A DNA stretch of 64,000 nucleotides from Bacillus_AB infantis_C (GTDB lineage Bacteria > Bacillota > Bacilli > Bacillales > Cytobacillaceae): the NCBI RefSeq assembly GCF_050107595.1, contig NZ_JBNILH010000003.1:186001-250000 (forward strand), given 5' to 3'. A model generated the notes under the pieces. The model saw nothing but the letters and a program-made list of their open reading frames with translations. It made no database searches and was not told where the DNA came from. Position 1 is the stretch's first letter, and each line of letters starts with the position of its first letter. Positions 1 to 8,400 of this stretch are shown here, in pieces. Both the position numbers and the translations under genes were made by a program.

Positions 1-1
1 C

Positions 2-79
2 GAGTATGTGGGTCCTACGATGCACGGGGCATACCGCAGCAACGGCTCAATCGAAAAAGCTGAAGGCCGTAAAATCTGA
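2..79 (+). CDS. C-terminal end of an unidentified protein (cut by window start)
   Basis: The frame starting at base 2 is open for 25 codons from the window edge and ends in TGA at 77-79. The visible tail is hydrophilic, ends in EGRKI, and contains HGAYRSNGSIEKAEG. A rho-independent terminator follows 29 bases later, which supports this being the true end of a transcribed gene. I do not recognise the family from so short a piece, so no function is given. Confidence 0.5.
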   Translation, partial: EYVGPTMHGAYRSNGSIEKAEGRKI

Positions 80-107
80 TAGCGGAGGATAAACCTGCCG
101 CTGCTTG

Positions 108-151
108 AAAGGAATGTGGAAGCGCCGATTTCGCTTTTCCATTCCTTTTTT
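108..151 (+). terminator. rho-independent terminator after the cut gene
   Basis: AAAGGAATG..GGAAGCG (108-124) pairs with CGCTTTTCCATTCCTTT (132-148), with a one-base bulge and a 7-base loop, and is followed by a T run. It separates the cut upstream gene from yojF. Confidence 0.75.
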
Positions 152-206
152 AGTAAAATAATCTCATTCAAGGAACAGCAGCATTGTGCTGAAAGGAGGC
201 AAATAT

Positions 207-554
207 ATGAAGCCTGTCGTAAAAGAAGAGGTGCAAAAGGAAATCAGCCGGCTTGCCGGGAAAAATGTCTTTGTCCACCTCGAAACAACGAATGGGGCGT
301 ACGCATCCCATTTCGATGAATCCTTCTTCTCTGCGGGAGCCTATATCCGCAACGCTTCCCTCAAATATGAGCTCGGGAAAATCACCGGGGACGGCCCGTT
401 CAGAGTCGGACTGAAAATGGAATTTGGCTGGGTGTATGCAGAGGGCATCACCCACTTTGAAGCTGATGAGATCGGCCGCCTGCTGATGGCTGGCCATGAT
501 AATGGCGGAAAGCTTGCTGTGGCGCTGCAGATCAGTGAGACTCCGTTTGAATAA
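207..554 (+). CDS. yojF: YojF family protein (DUF1806)
   Basis: A protein of 115 residues, the usual YojF length, lying directly upstream of bshB2 as in Bacillus subtilis. The ATG at 207 is chosen because GAAAGGAGG lies 9 bases before it; a longer reading from GTG at 186 would place the ribosome site inside the gene. No signal peptide or membrane segment is visible, so it should be cytosolic. The family has no established reaction. The 21-base gap to bshB2 and the shared strand suggest co-transcription and a link to bacillithiol, which is inference from gene order only. Confidence 0.85.
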   Translation: MKPVVKEEVQKEISRLAGKNVFVHLETTNGAYASHFDESFFSAGAYIRNASLKYELGKITGDGPFRVGLKMEFGWVYAEGITHFEADEIGRLLMAGHDNGGKLAVALQISETPFE

Positions 555-575
555 GTGTGAAAGGAGAAATAGCTA

Positions 576-1241
576 ATGGAAAAGGAAAGACATGTACTCG
601 TCATTTTCCCGCACCCTGATGATGAAGCATTTGGTGTATCAGGCACGATTGCTACCCATGTTAACAGCGGGACCCCTGTTACATATGCATGCCTGACGCT
701 TGGCCAGATGGGGCGCAATCTGGGGAACCCTCCATTTGCAACGAGGGAGAGTCTGCCGCTGATTCGCCGCAAAGAACTGAAGGAGGCTGCCCGCGTCCTG
801 GGAATCCAGGATTTGCGTATGCTCGGGTATCGTGACAAAACAATTGAATTCGAGGATGAGAAACTGCTCACTGATCACCTTTTCTCCATTGTGGAAGAAG
901 TGAATCCGTCGCTGGTCATCTCCTTTTATCCTGGATACTCGGTTCACCCTGACCATGATGCAACAGGGGCTGCTGTTGTAAGAGCGCTTGAGCGCCTGCC
1001 TGTGCAGGACCGGCCGAAGCTGCATTGTGTGGCATTTTCCAATAACTGCGTCGATGAACTTGGCGAAGCGGATATCCTCAATGATGTCAGCCCAGTCGTC
1101 GACCAGAAGCTGGCAGCGATTAAAGCGCACCTTTCCCAGACGCAGCTGATGGCTGCCCAAACGGAGGAAAAGCTGAAAAATAAAGACCCTCAGGCTAAAG
1201 CCTGGATTCAGAATGAACGGTTCTGGACATATAAATTTTAA
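576..1241 (+). CDS. bshB2: bacillithiol biosynthesis deacetylase BshB2 (PIG-L family)
   Basis: A 221-residue PIG-L/LmbE-family zinc deacetylase. The metal-binding motif PHPDDEAFG is at residues 12-20, and the second metal site shows as HPDHDA around residue 128. The family removes the acetyl group from GlcNAc-malate in bacillithiol synthesis, and BshB2 (YojG) can also act as a bacillithiol-conjugate amidase; these roles are known for relatives, not shown here. AAAGGAG precedes the ATG. It follows yojF closely and ends before a bidirectional terminator. Length and neighbour both match YojG, so the assignment is firm, although other PIG-L deacetylases share the motif. Confidence 0.9.
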   Translation: MEKERHVLVIFPHPDDEAFGVSGTIATHVNSGTPVTYACLTLGQMGRNLGNPPFATRESLPLIRRKELKEAARVLGIQDLRMLGYRDKTIEFEDEKLLTDHLFSIVEEVNPSLVISFYPGYSVHPDHDATGAAVVRALERLPVQDRPKLHCVAFSNNCVDELGEADILNDVSPVVDQKLAAIKAHLSQTQLMAAQTEEKLKNKDPQAKAWIQNERFWTYKF

Positions 1242-1283
1242 AATCGGATGCGGCCTTCTATAGCAAGAGGGCACCATATCCAT

Positions 1284-1312
1284 AAAAAAAAGAGCCCCCG
1301 GGCTCTTTTTTT
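1284..1312. terminator. bidirectional terminator between bshB2 and the SRPBCC gene
   Basis: AAAAAGAGCCC and GGGCTCTTTTT form a near-perfect hairpin with T runs on both strands. It serves convergent bshB2 (+) and the SRPBCC gene (-), and the T run touches the stop codon of the latter. Confidence 0.85.
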
Positions 1313-1754
1313 AATCTTCATCTCCCTGCAGCATCTGTTTCAGGTAGGACAGCTGTCTGCCATCTTCTTTCTTAATTATCTTTACAAGCATTGGCTTCGT
1401 CAGGGACATGATGAAGCCGGATGTATGGATATTGGCCTCAAGCTCCACCTGGGTGCCTTCATCAATTTCTGTGAATGTATAATCATACGTGACAACCAGC
1501 CCGTTGGAATTGCTTTTTGCCGTATAGGACTTGTCCTGTTCAAATTGTGTATATTCAATTTCAGCCTTGACCTTCTTGCCCCTGATCATCCTTGTTTCAA
1601 TGAATTTCGTCGATGGCCCGATCGGACCGTCCGTGGCCTTTTCCATCTTGACGACATTCGGCATGATTTCAGGCGCGTTGTCCGGGTTGGTGGCGTACTG
1701 GAAAACTTCTGCTACTGGTCTTCTTATAATGACAGTTGATTTAAAATCAGCCAT
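1311..1754 (-). CDS. SRPBCC family protein (polyketide cyclase/START-like)
   Basis: A 147-residue START-fold protein. The N-terminus MADFKSTVIIRRPVAEVFQY, with PDNAPEIMP just after it, is typical of SRPBCC proteins that bind hydrophobic ligands in a helix-grip cavity. No signal peptide is seen. The internal start at 1754 is preferred over 1796 because the fold begins there and GGGGTG precedes it; the longer form would add 14 residues unlike the family. The ligand is unknown. It stands alone, convergent with bshB2. Confidence 0.75.
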   Translation of the reverse strand: MADFKSTVIIRRPVAEVFQYATNPDNAPEIMPNVVKMEKATDGPIGPSTKFIETRMIRGKKVKAEIEYTQFEQDKSYTAKSNSNGLVVTYDYTFTEIDEGTQVELEANIHTSGFIMSLTKPMLVKIIKKEDGRQLSYLKQMLQGDED

Positions 1755-1899
1755 ATTCTGCACCCCGTTTAAAAGATTTGCTGGTACAGAGAACATTATA
1801 CCTTTTTGAGGGATATGAGTCAGGTATTAATTTAAGAGATATTTGCTCGGACGCTCATTATGTTAAAAAGAGGCATGGCTCTCTGAGCCTACCCCTTTT

Positions 1900-2985
1900 C
1901 TATTCTGAAAGCCGGATTTTATACAGCTTATCATCGTTTGGCCCCGGGTTCCCGCGGCCATCCGTATTATTGCTGGCGAAATACAGGATATTATCGGAGA
2001 GCAGCACATCCCTGATTCTTCCGGCACCGGTGATGAGTTCCTTTTGCTCTCCTGTTACCAGATTGAATTCAAGGACTGCAGCCCCCCTCAGGGCAGAAGC
2101 ATAAAGCTTCCCGTCCTTGATGGCTATGCCGGATGGAGCCCAGGTATTGTCCTCCCCGGAGGTGAAGAGCGGCGCTTCCATGCCTTCCTTCTCTTCCTTG
2201 CCCTGGATGACAGGCCAGCCGTAGTTTTTTCCGGCTTCAATCCGGTTGATCTCATCATTGGCGGATGGCCCGTGCTCAGAGGCATAGAGAGTGCCGTCTT
2301 CAGCCCAGGCCAGCCCCTGCGGATTGCGGTGGCCATAGCTGTATACATAAGAACCTGCAAATGGATTGTCGTCCGGAACTGTTCCATCCAGATTCATCCT
2401 GAGGATTTTTCCGCCGAGAGAATCCAGGTCCTGGGCGATTGCCGGATCAGCTGCCGCATCGCCTGCCGCAGCATAAAGCTTGCCGTCAGGGCCGATTTTC
2501 AGTCGGCCTCCATGATGGTATTGCCCGCTCGGGATCCCATCAAGCAGCAGCCTTGTTTCCTCCCAGGCATCCCCCGTCTGCTTCAGGACGACGATCCGGT
2601 TCTGCTGGACGGCCCCTTCCTCATACGTATAATACGCAAAGGCTTCTCCAGTGCTTTCATAATCCGGGGAAAGGACAAAGCCGAGCAGGCCGGCCTCTGA
2701 AGCCTGTGAGAGTTTCTTTTTCAGGCGGACCTCCTGCCTCTGAAGGCTGCCCTCTTCTGCTTTTACAATGCTCCCTGTCCTCTCAGTCATATAAAAAGTG
2801 CTTCCTGCCTGGTCGATCGCCCACGGGGTCCTCAGATCGGCTGCGAGTTCTTCTGCATCCGGCACGGCTAAAGCCGCTTCCTCGCTTTCCTGCTGCCGCG
2901 GCTCTTCCTCATTCGATTTGTTTTCTGCAGAGCAGCCTGCCATTGCAAGCAAGCCGAGCAGCATGAATAGGACTGATTTTTTCAC
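1900..2985 (-). CDS. PQQ-dependent soluble sugar dehydrogenase-like lipoprotein
   Basis: A 361-residue lipoprotein: lysines, a hydrophobic stretch and lipobox LLAMAGC with Cys at about residue 18, then an acidic linker. The rest is a six-bladed propeller of the GSDH/YliI family, shown by HHGGRLKIGPDGKLY, GGKILRMNLDG, YGHRNPQGLAW and EHGPSANDEINR. Relatives oxidise aldose sugars with PQQ; the second His of HHGG corresponds to the usual catalytic histidine. Start is GTG with AAGGCGGAG upstream. It is likely anchored outside the membrane. No PQQ synthesis gene lies in the window, so cofactor supply and true substrate are open. Confidence 0.8.
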   Translation of the reverse strand: MKKSVLFMLLGLLAMAGCSAENKSNEEEPRQQESEEAALAVPDAEELAADLRTPWAIDQAGSTFYMTERTGSIVKAEEGSLQRQEVRLKKKLSQASEAGLLGFVLSPDYESTGEAFAYYTYEEGAVQQNRIVVLKQTGDAWEETRLLLDGIPSGQYHHGGRLKIGPDGKLYAAAGDAAADPAIAQDLDSLGGKILRMNLDGTVPDDNPFAGSYVYSYGHRNPQGLAWAEDGTLYASEHGPSANDEINRIEAGKNYGWPVIQGKEEKEGMEAPLFTSGEDNTWAPSGIAIKDGKLYASALRGAAVLEFNLVTGEQKELITGAGRIRDVLLSDNILYFASNNTDGRGNPGPNDDKLYKIRLSE

Positions 2986-3021
2986 AGTATCTCCGCCTTT
3001 CAGCTGAAGGTTTCAAAACGT

Positions 3022-3049
3022 CCAAAAAACAGGCCGGCCCGTGCCGTCC
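3022..3049 (-). terminator. probable terminator for the Cof-type phosphatase gene
   Basis: On the minus strand GGaCGGC pairs with GCCGgCC around a short loop, and TGTTTTTT follows. There is one mismatch. It lies just past the stop of the HAD gene. Confidence 0.55.
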
Positions 3050-3054
3050 TTCCC

Positions 3055-3921
3055 TTATGCCTTAAGGGCATCCAGGATTGCTTTTGCAACCCCGCTTTCT
3101 TCATTGGTCAGCGTGACATAGTCGCACTGTGCCTTGATGATGTCATCGGCATTGCCCATGGCAACAGATCTGCCCACGCGTTTGAACATAGAAAGATCGT
3201 TATAGTTATCGCCTATTGCCATTGCATCCTGGATGCCTGTCCCGCTTTTTTCAAGGAAGGCTTCAAGCGCAACGCCCTTTTGCGCATTTTTGCTTGTCAG
3301 CTCCAGATTTTCCTCACCGGAAGAGCTGATGACGAGACCTTCGTCTTCAAGCGGCACAAGGGCTTCCTTTGCCGCCGCCAGCCTTTCAGCATCGAATGAG
3401 AAGGCAAGGAGCTTATAAATCTGATGCTCTGTATCATCAAAAAGGATATCGTAGCTGTCCACTTTCTGGACAAGCCCTTTTGTGAACCTTTCCTCTGCCG
3501 CCTTCATGACTTCATCCACATCAGCTTCAGGGTTTCCGCTCATGAAGATGTCGACGATGATAGAAACGCCTTTATCGGCATCAATCGTGTAGGTTCCTTT
3601 ATTTGTGTACACTTCGAAATAAACGCCATTTTGCAGGAGTGCCATGCCGGCTGTCCTTGCCGTCGACTTGTCGAGCGGATTGGCCGCTATGACTTCTTTA
3701 TCGATGGTCCTCACTTCTGCCCCATTGACGCAGATCATCGGGCAGCGTATCCCGGCTTCTTCAAGGACGAAGTTCGCTTCAAAATAGGATCTTCCTGTGG
3801 CGATGACAACCTCCACCCCTTCAGCCTGAGCCTTCTGGATCGCCTTTTTGTTTTCTTCTGTAATCTGCTGGGTTGCGGTCAGCAGTGTACCGTCCATATC
3901 AATCGCAATGCATTTCACCAT
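3055..3921 (-). CDS. Cof-type HAD-IIB family phosphatase
   Basis: A 288-residue haloacid dehalogenase-like hydrolase. Motif I DMDGTLL is at residues 8-14, motif II ATGRS at about 41-45, and motif IV GDNYNDLSMF near residue 240; the long insert between them is the type IIB cap. Such enzymes dephosphorylate sugar phosphates, nucleotide phosphates or flavin intermediates, and the target cannot be read from sequence. The start at 3921 has AGGTGAAG upstream and places motif I at the usual position; the ORF extends 14 codons further without support. It appears to be a single-gene unit. Confidence 0.85.
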   Translation of the reverse strand: MVKCIAIDMDGTLLTATQQITEENKKAIQKAQAEGVEVVIATGRSYFEANFVLEEAGIRCPMICVNGAEVRTIDKEVIAANPLDKSTARTAGMALLQNGVYFEVYTNKGTYTIDADKGVSIIVDIFMSGNPEADVDEVMKAAEERFTKGLVQKVDSYDILFDDTEHQIYKLLAFSFDAERLAAAKEALVPLEDEGLVISSSGEENLELTSKNAQKGVALEAFLEKSGTGIQDAMAIGDNYNDLSMFKRVGRSVAMGNADDIIKAQCDYVTLTNEESGVAKAILDALKA

Positions 3922-3981
3922 ATTTTCTTCACCTACTAATTGTTTTTTCAATCTATGTAGCATTCTATCAGTTTTTCCTTC

Positions 3982-4644
3982 TTACTTTAAATATTTGCTA
4001 CCTTCACGGATGCTCAGGGGTGCGAGCGGAGAACTGCTGATAAAGCTTCTGACTGACTCAGGATTTGTCTTGCTGTACTCCCTCAATGCCCAGCCGATTG
4101 CTTTTTGGATGAAAAATTCCCTGCTTCCGGCGTTCTGGCTGATGAATTCATACAAGATGTCTTCTCTTGTATTTTGCTTGTAGCGGAGCTGGTAGATGAT
4201 GCTCGTCCTTATCAGCCACAAATGGCTGCCATATGCCCAACTCCTGACTGTCTCCTCAATGGTTTCAGGATGATTGGCTGCAATGCGGCCGACAGGATGT
4301 GCAGCCAATGTATCAACAGTATCCCACCAGGACTTTTCTGTAATCAATCTTTCCATAAACAGCATGTCGTCTTTTACAAGCTTCTTCAAGGAGCTGATGA
4401 TATAGTCACAGGCTGCATATTGATATTCTCTTTCTTCCTTCTTCCAGAGTTTCGAAATCAGCTCATGCTGAAAGGGCTCCTTCAGGATTCCGGTTTCAGC
4501 AAAAAACTCCTTTGTCAGCTTCCTGCGCTCCGGCGTCCTGATTCCCAGGAACGGGAAGTTGTTTTTCATATATTTTTGCATCGCCACTGCCTGCTCCGCA
4601 TTCTTGTGCAGGATTAATTTTTCTTCCAGATGTTTGAGATGCAT
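3982..4644 (-). CDS. DNA alkylation repair protein, AlkD-type glycosylase
   Basis: A 220-residue all-helical protein of the AlkD/AlkC HEAT-like family. The N-terminal FLGIRTPERRKLTKEFF and the motif SWWDTVDTLAAHP near residue 106 are characteristic. The second Trp and second Asp of WWDTVD have the spacing of the AlkD catalytic pair Trp109/Asp113, and WLIRTSIIYQL follows as in the family. Relatives excise 3-methyl- and 7-methylpurines from DNA without base flipping. It is cytosolic and monocistronic. Confidence 0.85.
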   Translation of the reverse strand: MHLKHLEEKLILHKNAEQAVAMQKYMKNNFPFLGIRTPERRKLTKEFFAETGILKEPFQHELISKLWKKEEREYQYAACDYIISSLKKLVKDDMLFMERLITEKSWWDTVDTLAAHPVGRIAANHPETIEETVRSWAYGSHLWLIRTSIIYQLRYKQNTREDILYEFISQNAGSREFFIQKAIGWALREYSKTNPESVRSFISSSPLAPLSIREGSKYLK

Positions 4645-4859
4645 TCCATCCAGCTCCTTGTATATTCAGGTTTTTTGCTAAATAGGTTGCTAGCTTGCTT
4701 ATTTGGGTATATATGTACGTAAGGCACTCTAAAGGCAGCGAAATCCCGGCTTTCCCGCCAATTATTCTTGGATATTGCCATTCCCAGCTATTGATGGCAT
4801 TTTCACCTGCCTTTTATACATGTTAAGGTTAAATATAGAGAAAAAACAGGGGGTATTCT

Positions 4860-6377
4860 ATGAATGAACAGCAAAATAAGTCATTAAACAGTGTTTTTTG
4901 GGTCTCTGCTTCAGTGATCCTTCTGCTTGTCCTCACAGGCGTCTTCCTGCCTGATATTTTTTCAGGGGCCGCACAGAAAGCCTTCGATTTCACTACATAC
5001 GCCTTTGGCTGGTTCTACCTGCTATCGGTACTCCTCTTTGTATTATTCTGCCTTTTCCTGGCCATCAGCAAATATGGCCGCATCCGGCTTGGCGGAAATG
5101 ATGAAAGACCCGAATATTCCTTTTTCACATGGATCGGCATGCTCTTCAGCGCCGGATTCGGCATCGGCCTTGTCTTTTGGGGAATCGCCGAGCCGATGAG
5201 CCATTACTTTTCGCCTCCCATCGCTGATATGGAATGGCTCACACCTGAAGCAGCAAGGACTGCCATGGGCTACTCTTTCTTCCATTGGGGCGTCAGTCAA
5301 TGGTCCGTTTTCACGATTGTCGGACTCGCAGTCGGGTATTTCCAATTCCGCAAAAAGCAGGACGGGCTTGTTTCCACCACGCTCAAGCCAATCATCAGTG
5401 TAAAAAGGGAGCGGACAGGCCTCCGGAAATTCATTGATATCCTGGCTGTCATTGCCACTGTCCTGGGTGTAGCCACATCACTCGGGCTTGGGATCCTGCA
5501 GATTAACGGCGGATTGAATGCTGCCTTCGGGATCACTAACAGTGCATGGGTGCAGATTATCATCATCGTTGTTTTGACAGCCCTTTTCCTCTTGTCGTCT
5601 ACGACCGGATTGGATAAAGGAATCAAGTATTTGAGCAATCTTAACCTTTCCCTTGCTCTGATCATCATGCTCTTTGTATTCATTGCCGGACCGACTGTTT
5701 TCATCCTGAATACGTTCACACAGGGCATCGGCGATTATATGACCAATTTCATCAACTGGAGCCTGCGCCTTACACCTTATAAAGGCGGTACATGGGTGCG
5801 TGACTGGACGATTTTCTATTGGGCATGGGCGATCGCCTGGTCCCCGTTTGTCGGCGCGTTCATTGCACGGGTATCAAGGGGCAGGACCATCAGGGAATTT
5901 GTCGTCGGCGTGCTGATCATACCGCCGCTCATCGCTCTTTTATGGACAGCCGTGTTTGGCGGGACCGCCCTGCACTTTGACCTGTTCCAGGGAACAAGCA
6001 TAGCTGAAGCAGTCAATGCGGATGTGACCAGTGCTCTGTTTACAACATATGGTGAATTGCCGTTTACCTTTATTGTCTCATTATTATCGATTCTGCTGAT
6101 TTTCACGTTTCTTATTACCTCAGCAGATTCGGCAACCTATATTCTCGGCAGCATGACTTCCAAGGGTTCCCTGATGCCTCCTCTCGGTGTGCGCATCGTC
6201 TGGGGCATCCTGATCGGTGCGATTGCGGCCGTCCTCCTGCTCAGCAGCGGGCTTGAGGGTCTGCAGACTGCCTCGCTTGTCGCAGCCCTGCCGTTCACCA
6301 TCATCCTTGTCTTTATGTGCATTTCGCTCCTCAAATCATTGAGCAAGGAACCGCCTGTGCAAAAGACCAAAAAATAA
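4860..6377 (+). CDS. opuD: BCCT family betaine/choline/carnitine transporter (OpuD-like)
   Basis: A 505-residue integral membrane protein with about 12 hydrophobic segments, close to OpuD's 512. Family hallmarks are GLVFWGIAEPMSHY near residue 102, and the Trp-rich segment WAWAIAWSPFVGAF followed by IARVSRGRTIREFV near residue 330. BCCT carriers take up compatible solutes with sodium; OpuD takes up glycine betaine. The ATG follows an AGGGGG ribosome site. It stands alone with its own terminator, as expected for an osmoprotectant carrier. The exact solute is inference. Confidence 0.82.
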   Translation: MNEQQNKSLNSVFWVSASVILLLVLTGVFLPDIFSGAAQKAFDFTTYAFGWFYLLSVLLFVLFCLFLAISKYGRIRLGGNDERPEYSFFTWIGMLFSAGFGIGLVFWGIAEPMSHYFSPPIADMEWLTPEAARTAMGYSFFHWGVSQWSVFTIVGLAVGYFQFRKKQDGLVSTTLKPIISVKRERTGLRKFIDILAVIATVLGVATSLGLGILQINGGLNAAFGITNSAWVQIIIIVVLTALFLLSSTTGLDKGIKYLSNLNLSLALIIMLFVFIAGPTVFILNTFTQGIGDYMTNFINWSLRLTPYKGGTWVRDWTIFYWAWAIAWSPFVGAFIARVSRGRTIREFVVGVLIIPPLIALLWTAVFGGTALHFDLFQGTSIAEAVNADVTSALFTTYGELPFTFIVSLLSILLIFTFLITSADSATYILGSMTSKGSLMPPLGVRIVWGILIGAIAAVLLLSSGLEGLQTASLVAALPFTIILVFMCISLLKSLSKEPPVQKTKK

Positions 6378-6382
6378 ACAGC

Positions 6383-6413
6383 AAAACTCCCGTGTAAAAG
6401 CGGGAGTTTTTCT
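6383..6413 (+). terminator. rho-independent terminator after the BCCT gene
   Basis: AAAACTCCCG and CGGGAGTTTT form a perfect stem around TGTAAAAG, followed by TTCTTTT. A-rich upstream bases mean it could also act for the minus-strand gene ending at 6442. Confidence 0.85.
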
Positions 6414-6441
6414 TTTATAGGGTGTCCATATTATTTTTCCC

Positions 6442-7167
6442 TTAGTGCTTTGATATATAAGATTTCAGCTCTTCCATGTTATTCGTACGAAAAACAACCT
6501 TCTCCTGATTAAAAACAAAATAGGAGGGAAGCTCGCTCAGTTCCAGTTCGGGATAAGATTTTTGTAAATAATCCAATTCTCCAGATATGTATCCTGAGGC
6601 AAATCGATCGCCTGGTTTTTTATTGGCAAATTTAAGAGATGATGAATTGCTGGCAGCAAATCCAATTACGGTTTGTACTTCTTTATCCGCGGCCAGAAGT
6701 TCCTGATAAGAGACAGTCTTTTCAGTTTTGACTCTGGTTAAATACGTTGCCTTTCCTTTATTCCATTCAGCCTTAATCACAAGGGTCACAGTTCCGGGAC
6801 GGTTTGTAAATTGAAAGACAGATCCATCCTGTTTATAGATTTCTTCTTCAAGCCGCGGCTCCCAGGCGGAAATGGATATTAGATCGGGCTTCTCCGGAAA
6901 GGAGACTGCAAGATCTGCAAATGGGCCGACCGGCAATGCCTCCATGTTTTCCAGGGAGTCTGATAGATTAGCTTTATTCAATTCTTTGGATGTGTCCGTC
7001 CCGTTCCATGAATAATCAAACAAAACTGCTTGAGCTTCCTTGCCTTCCGACACTATTTCAGGGAATGGAGGCTTTTCTTCCTTATACAGTTTCCATTTAT
7101 CGAAAGATAGCAATATAGCCAATAGCGCTATCGCCCCAATTCCCCACTTCAAAGATTTCTTAGTCAT
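6442..7167 (-). CDS. membrane-anchored protein of unknown function
   Basis: A 241-residue protein with MTKKSLKW followed by one hydrophobic helix (about residues 9-22), so it is probably anchored with the rest outside. No lipobox Cys is present. The C-terminal half is rich in charged residues and contains GTVTLVIKAEWNKGKATYL and a last segment YFVFNQEKVVFRTNNMEELK that resembles an extracytoplasmic beta domain. I do not recognise the family. GGAGG precedes the ATG. It is monocistronic, with lower GC than its neighbours. Confidence 0.6.
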   Translation of the reverse strand: MTKKSLKWGIGAIALLAILLSFDKWKLYKEEKPPFPEIVSEGKEAQAVLFDYSWNGTDTSKELNKANLSDSLENMEALPVGPFADLAVSFPEKPDLISISAWEPRLEEEIYKQDGSVFQFTNRPGTVTLVIKAEWNKGKATYLTRVKTEKTVSYQELLAADKEVQTVIGFAASNSSSLKFANKKPGDRFASGYISGELDYLQKSYPELELSELPSYFVFNQEKVVFRTNNMEELKSYISKH

Positions 7168-7755
7168 AATCCGCCTCCTTTGTCACCCTAAATATTACCA
7201 TATTTTCCTTTATTTCAAGACCTTTATGCAGATTTCCCAACCTGATTTATGAAAAGGCTCTTTTCGTAAAGATTGTTGCTTTTAAACAGGATAGTGAAGG
7301 AATGGTTTCAAAAAAAGGAAGTCTTCTCCTTATTAGAGTGAGTGACCAGCAAGCCTTAAAATAAGCGGAGCTTTTACGGTTAAGCTGAGCGAAGGTGCCT
7401 ATTTTCCAGTTTTTTGAGTCGATAGCCGGAATTTCTCCATCTATTTGAGCTATTTTTAAAGCTTTTTCGAAAATAGGGGGAACTTCTCCCCTTGTTTTTC
7501 AACCTGTCATTCAGGTCCGGGAATGTCCGTTCTTTTATGGGGAACGGGGAAGGAAAAAAGTGCTCTTAAATAGCTTTTCTTGAATGACCCATGAACAAAC
7601 GGGGGCTTTAAAAGAATAAAAAATACAGTCGTTCCAACACATAGGAAAGGCTGTTTTTTATACCTCATGTAAGAAATTGACGGGTTTGAATGTTAGTAAG
7701 CACAGCAGCATTTGCGGAGGCAAGATAGCAGCAATCTATGCGAAAAGCGCCTATG
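7168..7755. other. gene-free stretch of about 590 bases
   Basis: No convincing coding frame, tRNA or rRNA is seen. The stretch has purine-rich patches, a GGGGGAACTTCTCCCC inverted repeat around 7477-7492, and an imperfect terminator-like hairpin at 7620-7659. The composition is unlike a simple promoter region and could be a decayed intergenic repeat or an untranslated RNA; neither is proven. Confidence 0.4.
7620..7659 (+). terminator. terminator-like hairpin in the gene-free stretch
   Basis: ACAGTCGTTCC (7625-7635) pairs with GGAAAGGCTGT (7644-7654) with one mismatch, and TTTTTA follows. No gene lies upstream on this strand for more than 1 kb, so it may end an untranslated transcript. Confidence 0.5.
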
Positions 7756-7785
7756 GAAAAAAGCAGCCCTCCTTAAAGGGCTGCC
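7756..7785 (-). terminator. terminator of the sigma-clpP unit
   Basis: On the minus strand GCAGCCCT and AGGGCTGC form a perfect 8-bp stem with a 6-base loop, followed by TTTTTT, 11 bases past the clpP stop. Confidence 0.88.
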
Positions 7786-7795
7786 ATTCCCGCTA

Positions 7796-8377
7796 TCAGC
7801 TATGAAAGATGATATGATCGATAATCCCGTATTCCTTTGCTTCCTCGGCGCTCATGAAATAGTCGCGGTCTGTGTCCCTGGCCACTTTTTCAACAGGCTG
7901 GCCGGTTTTTTCGGAAATGATTTTGTTGATATGCTCCCGGAGCTTCAGAATGCGTTTCGCGGATATTTCTATTTCAGTCGCCTGCCCCCTGGCACCGCCA
8001 AGCGGCTGATGGATCATGATTTCGCTGTTCGGCAGGCTGCAGCGCTTGCCTTTCGTGCCGGCGAGCAGGAGCATGGCACCGAAGGAGGCCGCCATCCCCG
8101 TGCAGATTGTCCTGACATCAGGCTTGATGTATTGCATGGTGTCATAGATCGCAAAGCCGGCTGTAGTGGAGCCGCCCGGACTGTTGATGTATAGGGATAT
8201 ATCCTTGTCAGGTGCATCTGCGGCAAGAAACAGAAGCTGGGCAATTACGCTGTTTGCCACATGATCATTGATCTCTTCTCCGATCATGATGATCCTGTCC
8301 TTCAAAAGCCGTGAATAGATATCATAGGAGCGCTCGCCCCTGCTCGACTGTTCGATTACATAAGGTATTGCCGTCAT
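7796..8377 (-). CDS. clpP: ClpP-family serine protease (probable second ClpP)
   Basis: A 193-residue ClpP-type peptidase subunit. Catalytic Ser lies in TGMAASFGAM (about residue 97), His in MIHQPLGGARGQ (about 122) and Asp in RDTDRDYFMS (about 171). Relatives form 14-mers that degrade proteins fed by Clp ATPases. The second ATG (8377) is chosen because AAAGGGAGG sits 7 bases before it; the first ATG, 6 bases upstream, touches the ribosome site. The core differs from housekeeping ClpP (GMAASFGAMLLLAG rather than the common GMAASMGAFLLAAG), and the gene follows a sigma factor by 23 bases, so it is probably a paralog under special control. No Clp ATPase is nearby. Confidence 0.9.
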   Translation of the reverse strand: MTAIPYVIEQSSRGERSYDIYSRLLKDRIIMIGEEINDHVANSVIAQLLFLAADAPDKDISLYINSPGGSTTAGFAIYDTMQYIKPDVRTICTGMAASFGAMLLLAGTKGKRCSLPNSEIMIHQPLGGARGQATEIEISAKRILKLREHINKIISEKTGQPVEKVARDTDRDYFMSAEEAKEYGIIDHIIFHS

Positions 8378-8400
8378 ATCCATTCCTCCCTTTCTGCGGT

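Noticed and set aside
1864..1891. Hairpin GGCTC-GAGCC as terminator of the sugar dehydrogenase
   Set aside because: The stem is only 5 bp with poor spacing to the T run, so it is not listed as a feature.
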